Source: Gemmatimonadales bacterium (GTDB lineage Bacteria; Gemmatimonadota; Gemmatimonadetes; Palauibacterales; Palauibacteraceae). From it: a stretch of 45,364 nt of DNA. Where the stretch lies: NCBI GenBank assembly GCA_009841005.1, contig VXMR01000081.1:1-45364 (forward strand), in the 5' to 3' direction. The notes under the pieces are model-generated. The model was not told where the DNA came from and made no database searches. It saw nothing but the letters and a program-made list of their open reading frames with translations. Position 1 is the stretch's first letter. The number at the start of each line of letters is the position of its first letter. The position numbers were made by a program, and so were the translations under genes. Of the stretch, positions 7,721 through 15,663 are shown one piece after another.

Positions 7721-9169
7721 TCACTTGTCCCCGAAGAACGGCTCCAGCGTCTGCCCCGGATTCGGCTTCGTCATCAGCGAAACCATGATGAAGAGGATGA
7801 GGCTCGCACCGACGCCCAGCTCGACGGAATCTATCCCGTAGAGAGGGAAGTAGTGTTCCTGGAACCAGAGCGTCCACACCAGGCAGGCGAGGAAACCCCC
7901 GATCATGGAGGCGACTGCGCCCTTCGCCGTCCCCCGTCGCCAGTTGAGGCCGATGACGATGGGGACGAAGAAGAAGGAGGCGATGAACTTCGCCTGCTCG
8001 AGGACGATGCCCTGCACATCCCCCAGCTTCTGCAGCGCGAAGAAGAGGGGGATGAGAGAGAGGACGACGATCGCCACCCGGTTCGCGTTCACGAGGTGCT
8101 TCTGGCTCGCGTCGGGCCGGATGAACTTCCCGTAGAGGTCGTGGGCGACGCCCGCACCGGTGACGAGGAGGATCGAGTTCACGGTCGACATGATCGCCGA
8201 CAGCATGGCGACGAGCAGCAGCGCGCCGACCACGGGCGGCAGGACGTGCAGCGCCATGGTGGCGGTGGCCTGATCCTGTGAGGGAAGGTTCGGGAACAGC
8301 ACCCGCATGAGCATGCCGATGGACATGATGCTCGTAGCGATCACGACCTGGAAGCCGATCGCCACGAAGATCGCCTTCCGCACCGTGCGCTCGTCCCGCA
8401 TCGAGTAGAAGCGGGTGAGTTCGTACGGCGCCGCCGCGATGGAGAGTCCGAACGCGATCGCGAAGGCAAGGAGTTCACGCGGCGAGTAGTACCAGCCCAC
8501 AAGACGGTCGTCGAGCGTGTCGAGGAAGTCGAGCGACCGCTCGACCGCCGCCACCGGACTGCCGCCGCCCACCTGGTTGAGGAGGACGGGAACCGCGACG
8601 ATCAGCGCCGCGACCATGATCAGCGTCTGCAGGAAATCGATGTAGGAACTGGACCGGACGCCGCCGAGAAGCGTGTAGAGCGCGGTCGAGGCGACGATGA
8701 TGAGCATCGCCGTGAGCGGACGGATCCCGAACACGACCTCCGCAATCTCGCCGCCCGCCTGGAACTGGGCCACGAGATAGATCGTGTAGGCGACGACGAT
8801 GAGGATGCCCGCGAGGGCGCCGGCCTTCGGGCTGCCGTAGCGGGCGGAGATGTAGTCGGGGACGGTGAGCGCGCCGAGCCGCCGCAGTTTCGGGGCGACG
8901 AAGAAGGCGCAGACGAGCCACCCCGTCCACAGGCCGAGCCACGGGAAGACCCAGGAGACGCCGGCCAGATAGTGGCGGCCCGCGGTGCCGACGAAGGTGC
9001 CGGCGGAGATCTGCGTGGCCGCAAGGACGGCGCCGCCGACGATGGGGCCGATCGAGCGGCCGGCGGCGAGGAAGTCGACCTCGGTCTCGGTCCGGAAGTA
9101 GCTCCAGATCGCGATGCCCATGATGATGGCCACGTAGACGCCGAGGACGACGAAGAAGACGTCGCTCAT
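7721..9169 (-). CDS. Sodium:solute symporter family (SSS) transporter
   Basis: A 482-residue polytopic protein with about 13 hydrophobic helices and SSS signatures: FLAAGRSIGPIVGGAVLAAT near residues 33-52, AGTFVGTAGRHYLAGVSW near 56-73, and a later LLLVAMLSAIMSTVNSILLV helix. It should couple Na+ entry to uptake of an organic solute. Relatives carry proline, pantothenate, sugars or carboxylates, and this sequence does not decide. The ATG at 9169 overlaps the stop of the preceding 74-residue gene as ATGA, so an upstream longer frame was rejected. The coupled mini-protein and the secreted membrane-anchored protein before it suggest a transporter with accessory subunits. The upstream M28 peptidase and asparaginase point to amino acids or peptide breakdown products as cargo (inference). 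Confidence 0.9.
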   Translation of the reverse strand: MSDVFFVVLGVYVAIIMGIAIWSYFRTETEVDFLAAGRSIGPIVGGAVLAATQISAGTFVGTAGRHYLAGVSWVFPWLGLWTGWLVCAFFVAPKLRRLGALTVPDYISARYGSPKAGALAGILIVVAYTIYLVAQFQAGGEIAEVVFGIRPLTAMLIIVASTALYTLLGGVRSSSYIDFLQTLIMVAALIVAVPVLLNQVGGGSPVAAVERSLDFLDTLDDRLVGWYYSPRELLAFAIAFGLSIAAAPYELTRFYSMRDERTVRKAIFVAIGFQVVIATSIMSIGMLMRVLFPNLPSQDQATATMALHVLPPVVGALLLVAMLSAIMSTVNSILLVTGAGVAHDLYGKFIRPDASQKHLVNANRVAIVVLSLIPLFFALQKLGDVQGIVLEQAKFIASFFFVPIVIGLNWRRGTAKGAVASMIGGFLACLVWTLWFQEHYFPLYGIDSVELGVGASLILFIMVSLMTKPNPGQTLEPFFGDK

Positions 9170-9390
9170 GTCCGCGCACCGGGTGGTTCGGCGCCGTCGG
9201 GTTCCTCGGTCTCCGCGCGCGCGGAGGGCGCAGAGGGTGAGGCGCCGCGCCGGGAGCGCGGTGCGACGACCTCGGCCCAGCGGCGGTCCAGTTCGTCGTC
9301 GGCGCTGATAGTCTTCCGGAAGAGAAGGACCATGGTGATGCCGAGGGCGAAGAAGCCCGCCGCGATCAGGAGGATCGCCACCGGTGTCAT
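9166..9390 (-). CDS. Single-pass membrane mini-protein coupled to SSS symporter
   Basis: A 74-residue protein with one N-terminal hydrophobic helix (MTPVAILLIAAGFFALGITM), a short basic and acidic stretch (LFRKTISADDELDRRW), and a Pro/Ala/Glu-rich tail. It overlaps the gene before it (TGA/ATG at 9387-9390) and the symporter after it (ATGA at 9166-9169). This double four-base overlap strongly supports translation and equal output of all three. An upstream in-frame ATG would add 15 residues of shadow and ignore the overlap. Small single-pass proteins are known partners of some SSS transporters, for example a short subunit paired with a larger symporter in pantothenate- or acetate-type systems. 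No homology to those is visible here. Confidence 0.72.
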   Translation of the reverse strand: MTPVAILLIAAGFFALGITMVLLFRKTISADDELDRRWAEVVAPRSRRGASPSAPSARAETEEPDGAEPPGART

Positions 9391-10094
9391 GGGGCGGCCC
9401 TCCCGCCCTCGCGGCGGACCCGCGCGTTCCGCCACGTCCAGATCGCGCCGGCCAGCAGGAGTGCGAGGACGGCGAAGTCGGCGATGCGCGCGAACGAGAG
9501 CGCACCCCCGCGGGATAGCCGGAGCATCCCCGGCACGCTCGACAGCGTGGCCGTCACGACATCATCGCCGGCCCGGACGAAGCGCGGCAGGCTGGTCGAC
9601 AGATCCAGCGCATCGAGCACGTCGGGATCCCCTTCCAGCCGGATCAGCCACGGCGCCGTGACGTCCTGTACCACGGTCTCCTCGGCCTCCCGGCCGGCCA
9701 CGAAAAAGGGGACCCGGTCCAGCCGCCCGCGCACCGTGTTCCGGACGGTGTAGGACACCACGACCGGCGCGTCGGAGGCGACATCGATGCGGTACGCCCC
9801 GTCGACCGGGGTCAGCGCGGCATCGGCGACGGGCAGCGGCGCGCCGCCCCTTTCCATCTCCGCCAGCGACAGCGTCTGGTGCTCGATCCGGATGGCGAAG
9901 GCCCGAACCGCACCGTCCTCCGGCTGGAGACTCTGTCGAACGTGGGCCGCGCCATCGGCGTCCAGCCGGACGAACACCGTGTCCGTCGTCTGCGCCTGCA
10001 CCGGCGCCGCGACGGACAGGCCGGCCAGCGCCGCCAACAGCGCCGGTGCCCCCGGCGCGGACGCACGCCCCGGCTCTCGCCTCGCGCGTCGCAC
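9387..10094 (-). CDS. Secreted protein with C-terminal membrane anchor, unknown function
   Basis: A 235-residue protein. The GTG at 10094 starts a signal peptide (basic RRARREPGR, then PALLAALAGLSVAAPVQAQ) with a likely AQA-type cleavage site near residue 35. A mostly beta-strand periplasmic domain follows, with DTVFVRLDADGAAHVRQSLQ and VVSYTVRNTVRGRLDRVPFF segments. The protein ends in one membrane helix (IADFAVLALLLAGAIWTW) and a basic, presumably cytoplasmic tail. I do not recognise the family. The start is 5 bases after the M28 peptidase stop, and the stop overlaps the ATG of the mini-protein. A long frame extending upstream is antisense noise within the peptidase gene. The topology and coupling suggest a periplasmic partner of the symporter (inference). 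Confidence 0.72.
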   Translation of the reverse strand: MRRARREPGRASAPGAPALLAALAGLSVAAPVQAQTTDTVFVRLDADGAAHVRQSLQPEDGAVRAFAIRIEHQTLSLAEMERGGAPLPVADAALTPVDGAYRIDVASDAPVVVSYTVRNTVRGRLDRVPFFVAGREAEETVVQDVTAPWLIRLEGDPDVLDALDLSTSLPRFVRAGDDVVTATLSSVPGMLRLSRGGALSFARIADFAVLALLLAGAIWTWRNARVRREGGRAAP

Positions 10095-10099
10095 GGCCG

Positions 10100-11893
10100 T
10101 CAGCCCGCCGGTGCCGAAGCCGTCAACTGCGCCAGCACGCGTCGCACCGCCCGGGCCGCCTCGTGGAACCCGTTCGCCACGTGGTTCGCCTCGCGACGCA
10201 CTTCGTTCACGAGGAAGGGCAGCATGTCGGCGCCGGCTTCCGCGAGGCCCGGCAACTCGGCCACCCGGGCCAGCCGCGGGATCGGTGTCCTGGGCAACGC
10301 CGGGTCGTGGTCGAACGGCCCTCCCTCCGCGTAGCCGATCGGCACCAGGATCCGCGACAACTCGAGGAACAACTCGTTCACGGCTCCGACCGCCGCCGCA
10401 TCCGGCAGACTCCGCCCGAGCACGGCGTACAGGTCGTTCAGCGCGGCTCCCAGCGCTTCGAGTTCGGCACGGAGCGCGCCGAGGTCGAGCAGGCCCCCGG
10501 CCGCCTCCACGTAACCGTCGATGAATCCCGCGAGTTCCGAGACGGTCTCGCGGAAGTCGTACGGCAGGATGCGCGAGTTGAGCACCCGCGCGATCGAGGC
10601 GACGTAGACGCCCAGGTCGCGCTCGAGGTTCTCCCGTTCGGCGACGGCCATGACGTCGTCCTCGGTGTGCCACGCGATGTTGCCTCCGCAGCCGCCCGTG
10701 GCGTAGAAGCCGAGCGCCGCGCGCTCGTCCGCCGGGATGTTCGAGAGCAGCATGTAGAACGAGGTGAGCCCGATCTGGTTGAAGGAATAGTCGCCGGCCC
10801 GCAGCGGCCGCAGCCGTTTCGCGGTCTTCCCCGTGACGTCCGCGATCGCACGCGCGCAGAGCGGCCCCGCCTCCGCCATCCACATCACGTCGTCGTACTC
10901 CGTCGCATGCCAGCAGCCCGGCGAGTCGATGTTGATCGCGCCCACGCAACGCCGGCGGAGTTCCAGCGCGTGCGTGTCGGCATACCAGGTGGAGCCGCCG
11001 TAGCGCCCGGTGGAGTGCGCCGGCCACCAGGCGATCCGTAGCGAGCGCTGCAGCCGCCCCGCCTCTGCATGGAAGATCCGGGCGAGTTCCAGCAGCGTCG
11101 CATCGCCGACCGCGTTGTCGCCGATCCCTACATCCCACGAGTCGTAGTGTCCGTGCACGAGCATGAACTTCTCCGACGCGCCGGCGATGTGTGCGACGGG
11201 CAGCTTGCACGGGTACCAGCCTTCCTCCAGTCGAACTTCCAGCCGGACGGACTCGCCCACCGCCTCCTTCAGTCGCTCTCCGTCGGGGTTGTTGACCGCG
11301 ACCACGGGTGTCCGGGGCTTCGTGGCAAGGTTCGCGGTCGTCGGTGTGCCCCAGATCGACGTGCAGATCCCCCAGTGGATGTTCCCTCCCGGGTTGATGA
11401 AGACCTGCCCCGCCGCCCCCGCCGCCTCGAAGGCGGAAACCATGCCCGGCATCGCGAATCCCTCGCTGAGCACGATCTTGCCGGCCATGTCCGGCAGGTC
11501 GTCGCCGAGCCGCCTCGCGAACAGGTCTCGCTGCCCCGTCGCCGCCGCGGCCGGAACGAAGACGAGTTCTCCTTCGAGCCCGCCCTCCGCCGTCGGCACC
11601 GCGAAGGACGGCGGTTTGGCCCGTATCGACCCGCCGTTCCACTCCACCGAGGACTCGCGGGGCAGCGAGAGGTAGAGATCGGGCTCGTGCATCTCGAACG
11701 GCACGCCCATCCGGCTCAGTTCGGCGGCGATGTACTCGGCCGCGACGTGTTCGTCGTCGCTCCCGGACTCGCGCACGAGCGTCGAGAAGCGTTCGAGGAG
11801 GGACCACCCGGCATCGAAGGAAACGGCGCGCAGGAGGTCGGGTTCAAGGGCGTCGGGGCCCGTGGCGAGCCCCGCCGGAATCATATTGTTCAA
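10100..11893 (-). CDS. M28-family zinc metallopeptidase (carboxypeptidase Q/PSMA-like)
   Basis: A 597-residue peptidase with the M28 co-catalytic zinc motifs: HGHYDSWDVG (about residues 246-255), GDNAVGDA (about 258-265), NIDSPG (about 323-328) and AWHTEDD (about 433-439). One expected Glu-Glu pair is less clear: WWPAHSTGRYGGSTWY replaces the usual EE segment, so the general base may differ or sit elsewhere. A PA-like insert precedes the catalytic core. No signal peptide is seen, so it is predicted cytoplasmic unless exported otherwise. The start is uncertain: TTG at 11893 has CGGAG about 10 bases upstream, while an ATG at 11884 lies three codons further in. It follows the BsuPI-like gene by 6 bases. 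Peptides taken up by the cell are likely substrates. Confidence 0.85.
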   Translation of the reverse strand: MNNMIPAGLATGPDALEPDLLRAVSFDAGWSLLERFSTLVRESGSDDEHVAAEYIAAELSRMGVPFEMHEPDLYLSLPRESSVEWNGGSIRAKPPSFAVPTAEGGLEGELVFVPAAAATGQRDLFARRLGDDLPDMAGKIVLSEGFAMPGMVSAFEAAGAAGQVFINPGGNIHWGICTSIWGTPTTANLATKPRTPVVAVNNPDGERLKEAVGESVRLEVRLEEGWYPCKLPVAHIAGASEKFMLVHGHYDSWDVGIGDNAVGDATLLELARIFHAEAGRLQRSLRIAWWPAHSTGRYGGSTWYADTHALELRRRCVGAINIDSPGCWHATEYDDVMWMAEAGPLCARAIADVTGKTAKRLRPLRAGDYSFNQIGLTSFYMLLSNIPADERAALGFYATGGCGGNIAWHTEDDVMAVAERENLERDLGVYVASIARVLNSRILPYDFRETVSELAGFIDGYVEAAGGLLDLGALRAELEALGAALNDLYAVLGRSLPDAAAVGAVNELFLELSRILVPIGYAEGGPFDHDPALPRTPIPRLARVAELPGLAEAGADMLPFLVNEVRREANHVANGFHEAARAVRRVLAQLTASAPAG

Positions 11894-11899
11894 TGGTCG

Positions 11900-12379
11900 C
11901 TAGCTCCGGGGAAGGACGGTGAGGGTGGCCTCGATGGCGTGAGGCTCCACCGTGGTGAGTGTGGCAATGACGCGGTAGACGCCGGCCGGCAGCCCGGCTT
12001 CGATCCTCCCGGTCCAGCGCAGCGAGGCGCCGGGTTCGAGCGTCTCGCGTCCCAGCACCTGGGCGAAGAACCTGCCCTCCGCCCAGTGCCAGACGACGGC
12101 CCCATCCCCCGAGATCACCTCGAAGTCGTAGCGCTGGCCGTCGGGGAAATCGAGGACGAGCGTGGCCGATCCGTCGTTCGTGCCCGTCAGTTCGAGGACG
12201 ACGGGCGTGTCGGCCTCCGGCGACGCTTCGCCGGTCGACAGCGACAGTCGCAACTCCCGGCCGGGCTCCCCTGCCGCGGGTCCCTCCGCCGATCCGGCAG
12301 CGCACGCGAAGGCCGCCAGCGCGAGCGGCAATACCGCTGGAGCCACCGCGCGCACCGACGCGTTCACGCGGGGGCTCAC
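11900..12379 (-). CDS. BsuPI-like domain lipoprotein (predicted proteinase-inhibitor fold)
   Basis: A 159-residue secreted protein. Its N-terminus is a hydrophobic signal (AVAPAVLPLALAAFACAAG) with a plausible lipobox Cys near residue 26. The mature part is a single beta-sandwich with the BsuPI pattern (PF12690): LVLDFPDGQRYDFEVISGDG, then VVWHWAEGRFFAQVLGRETL, then GVYRVIATL. The prototype is an intracellular proteinase inhibitor of Bacillus, but many family members are secreted and have no proven inhibition. The GTG at 12379 is chosen because it overlaps the GNAT stop as GTGA; a GTG at 12367 is the alternative. It directly precedes the M28 peptidase, so a regulatory or protective link to proteolysis is possible, but not shown. 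Confidence 0.68.
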   Translation of the reverse strand: MSPRVNASVRAVAPAVLPLALAAFACAAGSAEGPAAGEPGRELRLSLSTGEASPEADTPVVLELTGTNDGSATLVLDFPDGQRYDFEVISGDGAVVWHWAEGRFFAQVLGRETLEPGASLRWTGRIEAGLPAGVYRVIATLTTVEPHAIEATLTVLPRS

Positions 12380-12831
12380 ACGAGCAACTCGTAGTGGTCG
12401 GTGCCGTCGAGCGCCCAGCCCAGCTCTTCGTACAGTCTCTTGGCGGGCGCGTTGTGGGTCTCGGTCTCCAGGATGAGGCCCTTGGCGCCGGTCTCGATCG
12501 CGAGTGCCCGCGCGCGGTCCATGAGGGCGCGCGCGACCCCGGACCGACGGGCGTCCGGCGCGACGAAGAGGTCGTTGAGGATCCAGAGCCGTCTCAGCGA
12601 TACGGAGGAGAAGGACGGGAAGAGTTGCACGAACCCCAGGGGCCATCCGTCCTCGGTTTCCGCCACGAAGACGCGCGATTCGCCGGCTCCGAGACGTGCG
12701 GCCAGGAACCGGCGGGCCCCCTCCGGATCCGCCGACTGGCGGTAGAACTGCCGGTACCCGTCGAACAGGGGCGCGAGGCGGTCGACATCTTCGAGACCCG
12801 CTTCCCTGACGACCACGGTCACTTCGGACAC
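12376..12831 (-). CDS. GNAT family N-acetyltransferase
   Basis: A 151-residue single-domain acetyltransferase. The acetyl-CoA pyrophosphate loop is RRSGVARALM (about residues 95-104), preceded by strand LWILNDLFVAPDA. The conserved C-terminal helix and strand NAPAKRLYEELGW (about 128-140) is also present. Members transfer an acetyl group to amines of small molecules, peptides or proteins. Similarity to the spermidine/amino-acid acetyltransferase subgroup is suggested by length only. The start is a GTG at 12831, 31 bases after the asparaginase stop, and the stop overlaps the next start. Its place between asparaginase and peptidase genes suggests acetylation of an amino compound made by that pathway (inference). 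Confidence 0.88.
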   Translation of the reverse strand: MSEVTVVVREAGLEDVDRLAPLFDGYRQFYRQSADPEGARRFLAARLGAGESRVFVAETEDGWPLGFVQLFPSFSSVSLRRLWILNDLFVAPDARRSGVARALMDRARALAIETGAKGLILETETHNAPAKRLYEELGWALDGTDHYELLV

Positions 12832-12862
12832 GGCGGACGCGAAGTCCGGGTCGGGCGCGCCG

Positions 12863-14074
12863 TCAGTCGGCGACGCTCACCCCCTCGTACGTGTGGATCC
12901 CGTCCGCGTTCGCCACCGTCATGCGCGGCGGGGTATCGCGGAAGGGCATCCAGGCGCAGCCATGGTCCCCGTCCTTGTTGATCGCGACGAACTTCTCAGA
13001 CGGGATGAACTCCGGATTCACGTTCCGGTACTTGTGGCGGATCATCGCCACGGCGTCCTCGCAGGCCTCCTGCGGCGTGCGCCCCGCGCCCATCCGCGAG
13101 ACGATGAAATACCCCGCGCACGACTTGATCACGTCCTCGCCCCGTCCGGTCACCGCGGCGGCGCCGATGTCGTTGTCCACGTACAGGCCCGCGCCGATGA
13201 TCGGCGAGTCGCCCACGCGGCCGGGAACCTTCCAGGCGAGTCCGCTCGTCGTCGTGATGCCCGAGACGTTCCCCTGCGCGTCGACCGCGAGCACGTTCGT
13301 CGTTCCGTAGCGGTGGATGAGGGCCTCGGCCAGCACGTAGTCGCGGTCGGGGCCGTCCCGGCCGGGCAGGTCGAGCAGTTCGGCCCACTCCTCGGCCTCG
13401 CGCCTCACGGCGTCCTCGCCGGATCCGGCGCGGGAGAGTCCGCCGCCGTCGGAGCCGCCGTCGGAGCCTCCGCGCGGGCGCCGCAGGTGGTCCGGGGGAC
13501 CCCAATCGTCCGTGTCGGACAGACCCTCGCGCCAGCGGAGCCAGATCTCCCGCGACTTCGGCGTCATCAGATCCTGAACCTCGAAGCCGAAGCCGATCGC
13601 AAATTCCTGCGCGTACTTGCCGACGAGCATCACGTGATCCGTGCGCTCCATCACGAGCCTGGCCACCGAGGCGGGAGTGCGGATGCCCTCGATCCCGGCG
13701 ACCGAGCCAGCGTTGTAGGTGGCTCCGTCCATCACGGACGCGTCGAGCTGCACGACGCCGTCGGCGTTGGGCAGGCCGCCCCAGCCGACGCTCGTCCCGT
13801 CCGGGTCGAGTTCGATGATGTTCGCGCCGCGCTCGACGGCGTCCATCGCCGCGCCGCCGCCCGACAGGATCTGCCACGCCGCGGTGGCGGCCCGGCGTCC
13901 CGTGTCGTTCGTATGGCTCGTGATCATCATCGGCGTCATCGCTCGCCCGCTCGACGCCAGCGCCGGCCGTCCCTCGCGGACCGAAGCGCGCGCGGGCACG
14001 GCACCTGCAACCGCCGCCGCGGCACCCAGGCTCAATCCCCGACCGATGAAACCACGACGATTCATCTCCGACAT
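12863..14074 (-). CDS. N4-(beta-N-acetylglucosaminyl)-L-asparaginase, Tat-exported Ntn hydrolase
   Basis: A 403-residue exported glycosylasparaginase (family T2). The Tat signal NRRGFIGRGLSLGAAAA starts at about residue 5. The autocleavage and catalytic region YGTTNVLAVDAQG (about residues 257-269) places the N-terminal nucleophile Thr in GTTN. It is followed by GITTTSGLAWKVPGRVGDSP, the conserved substrate-binding loop. The usual HDT at the scissile bond is YGT here. Before the cleavage site lies a Gly/Ser/Asp repeat (RGGSDGGSDGGG), a variable linker. It should cut the Asn-GlcNAc bond of glycoasparagines or hydrolyse related beta-aspartyl amides in the periplasm. It is the first gene of the ten-gene minus-strand run and likely has the operon promoter upstream. 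Confidence 0.9.
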   Translation of the reverse strand: MSEMNRRGFIGRGLSLGAAAAVAGAVPARASVREGRPALASSGRAMTPMMITSHTNDTGRRAATAAWQILSGGGAAMDAVERGANIIELDPDGTSVGWGGLPNADGVVQLDASVMDGATYNAGSVAGIEGIRTPASVARLVMERTDHVMLVGKYAQEFAIGFGFEVQDLMTPKSREIWLRWREGLSDTDDWGPPDHLRRPRGGSDGGSDGGGLSRAGSGEDAVRREAEEWAELLDLPGRDGPDRDYVLAEALIHRYGTTNVLAVDAQGNVSGITTTSGLAWKVPGRVGDSPIIGAGLYVDNDIGAAAVTGRGEDVIKSCAGYFIVSRMGAGRTPQEACEDAVAMIRHKYRNVNPEFIPSEKFVAINKDGDHGCAWMPFRDTPPRMTVANADGIHTYEGVSVAD

Positions 14075-14454
14075 CTCGACCCCCGTAGGCTGGTGTGAGT
14101 CTTCCTGGCACTCAAACTGTCGCGACAGCGGTGCCTCCCGCCAGCGTTCGAGCGGGTGCCCGGCACACGTCCGCGCCGAGGGAGCGGAGGCTCTCGTCTA
14201 CGGGTCGTCGCCGACACGGGAGAGCGGCTCCCCGTCGAGTCCCGCGCCGGGGCCGGCCGGGACGCCCAGGTGGTCGTGTCCGGGGATGGCGAGCACGCCC
14301 CTCCGCCCCAGCGCGATCGAGCAGACCAGCGGCAGCAGCAGGGCGGCCGGGACCTCGCGTGACCGCGCCCGCATTCGAGTCGTCATGAGGTCGGCCATGG
14401 GAACGAAGGGTCAATAACTGGCGGCAGACCCGCAAGCGTCGAAGATTGGATGCC
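14075..14454 (+). other. Intergenic region between divergent transcripts; possible small minus-strand ORF
   Basis: About 380 bases separate the asparaginase start (minus) and the lipoprotein start (plus), so promoters for both directions should be here. I see no confident -35/-10 pair. One minus-strand open frame at 14198-14398 could encode 66 residues with a hydrophobic stretch (VPAALLLPLVCSIALG) and starts at an ATG. It has no ribosome site that I trust and no recognisable homology, so I do not call it a gene. Confidence 0.4.
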
Positions 14455-14922
14455 ATGAACAGAATCGCACCGGTCGTCCTCACCGTACTGCTCGCCGGGT
14501 GCTCCACGGCCCCCGTCTCCTTCCAGGGCGTCGCGCCGTCCGAGCTGGAAACGGCCTACCAATGCGCGGTCGCGCAGCTGAACCTGATGGATTATACGAT
14601 CGAGGACGGCAACCTCGAGGCCGGGTTCGTGCGCGGTCGCCGGCAGACTTCCGGCGTCGTACAGGAACTCATCACCGGGGCCGCCCATCACGACGTGCTC
14701 ACGGCGAGCGTGTTCGACAATCCCGCGACGGGCAACACGCACATCAGGGTCGTCGCCTCGAGGGTCGCGGACCACGACATCGGCCTGATCGCCGGGCTCG
14801 ACGACGACGAGGAGCAGGGCCAGAACCAGCTCGGCCCCTCCGACTCCGGCAAGGCGGACGCGCAGCGTCTGCTCACCAACTGCGGCGTGGTCGCGTCGAC
14901 CGGAGGATCGGCGCCTCGGTGA
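14455..14922 (+). CDS. Hypothetical lipoprotein
   Basis: A 155-residue predicted lipoprotein. The signal IAPVVLTVLLAGCSTAP has a textbook lipobox (LAGC, Cys at about residue 16). The mature domain has alternating strands and helices: SELETAYQCAVAQLNLMDYTI, then RGRRQTSGVVQEL, and HIRVVASRV. Two further cysteines (QCAV and NCGVV) could form a disulfide. The pattern resembles small secreted proteins that carry a repeated-strand fold, but I do not recognise a named family. The ATG at 14455 is preferred over a TTG three codons earlier because it begins the signal peptide cleanly. The stop overlaps the GTG of the outer-membrane gene as GTGA, so the two proteins are probably made together and may act together at the outer membrane. 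Confidence 0.72.
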   Translation: MNRIAPVVLTVLLAGCSTAPVSFQGVAPSELETAYQCAVAQLNLMDYTIEDGNLEAGFVRGRRQTSGVVQELITGAAHHDVLTASVFDNPATGNTHIRVVASRVADHDIGLIAGLDDDEEQGQNQLGPSDSGKADAQRLLTNCGVVASTGGSAPR

Positions 14923-15623
14923 TCCGCTTCGCCGTACGCACAACCCTCTTCGTCTGCCTCTCCCTACCGGCCACGCCGCCGGCCCGCGCCCAGTCCGAGT
15001 TAACCCTTCGGCTGGCGCCCGAGGCGAGCTGGCTCTCGGCGGAACACTCCAAGCGTGTGACGGCGGGCGGCGGGTCGAGCGAGAGCGCCACGACGGCCTC
15101 GGGTCCGACGTTCGCGGTCAACCCTTCTCTAGGGCTCCGCACACACGTCCTCGGCGGCGTGCTCGCGGGGGTGGAGTTCGAGGGGGTTCTCGCCAATCGG
15201 GGGATGATCGAGGGCACGATCGAGCCCACGCCGAACGGCGAACCACACGACGTGTGGCCCGGCGAGTGGGACCTCCGCGACCGGTTCGGAGTCGGCGTCA
15301 ACCTGCTCCTCGGCCTCGGTTCCGCAGACCGATCGACACAGGGCTATGTGTTCGGCGGGATCCGTCGGATGTGGAGCGAATTCGCGACGAGCGGCGTCAA
15401 CCCGGCAGACGGCGAACGCGGAGAGCGGCGAGAGCAACGCAGCCGACGCCCGGCGACGGTCGGCGTCGGGTTGCTGCTCGACCGCGGCTGGAGCGTAGAT
15501 GTGCGCATCGGCTACTCGCGTTCCCTCACGGAGTGGACGGTAGAGATACCCGGCGTCCTCCTCGACTACGGGTACTCCGCCAGCGCCGTCACGCTCTCCG
15601 TCGGGGTGGCCCCGCCCCACTGA
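14919..15623 (+). CDS. Outer-membrane beta-barrel-like protein
   Basis: A 234-residue exported protein. The GTG at 14919 overlaps the preceding stop and starts a signal peptide (TTLFVCLSLPATPPARAQ) with an ARAQ cleavage site near residue 25. The mature part alternates short amphipathic strands and turns: FAVNPSLGLRTHVLGGVLAG, RFGVGVNLLLGLGSADRS, GYVFGGIRRMW, TVGVGLLLDRGWSVDVRIGY and SAVTLSVGVAPPH. This is the pattern of a small barrel of about eight strands, similar to OmpA/OmpW-type or 'outer membrane beta-barrel' domains. A charged loop (GERGERREQRSRR) sits in the middle. No ligand can be named. It is translationally coupled to the lipoprotein in front, which may be its periplasmic partner. 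Confidence 0.72.
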   Translation: MIRFAVRTTLFVCLSLPATPPARAQSELTLRLAPEASWLSAEHSKRVTAGGGSSESATTASGPTFAVNPSLGLRTHVLGGVLAGVEFEGVLANRGMIEGTIEPTPNGEPHDVWPGEWDLRDRFGVGVNLLLGLGSADRSTQGYVFGGIRRMWSEFATSGVNPADGERGERREQRSRRPATVGVGLLLDRGWSVDVRIGYSRSLTEWTVEIPGVLLDYGYSASAVTLSVGVAPPH

Positions 15624-15663
15624 CCCGGCCCGCGTCCCGCCTCACCGAACTTCGACATCCCGA

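Noticed and set aside
5992..7788. 598-codon open frame on the plus strand
   Set aside because: Antisense to the cyclase and the gene at 6040-6867, which have family motifs or operon logic. The frame is rich in Arg/Pro/Gly as expected for GC-rich shadows.
14198..14398. 66-codon minus-strand frame with a hydrophobic stretch
   Set aside because: No ribosome site or homology that I can support; mentioned in the gap entry only.
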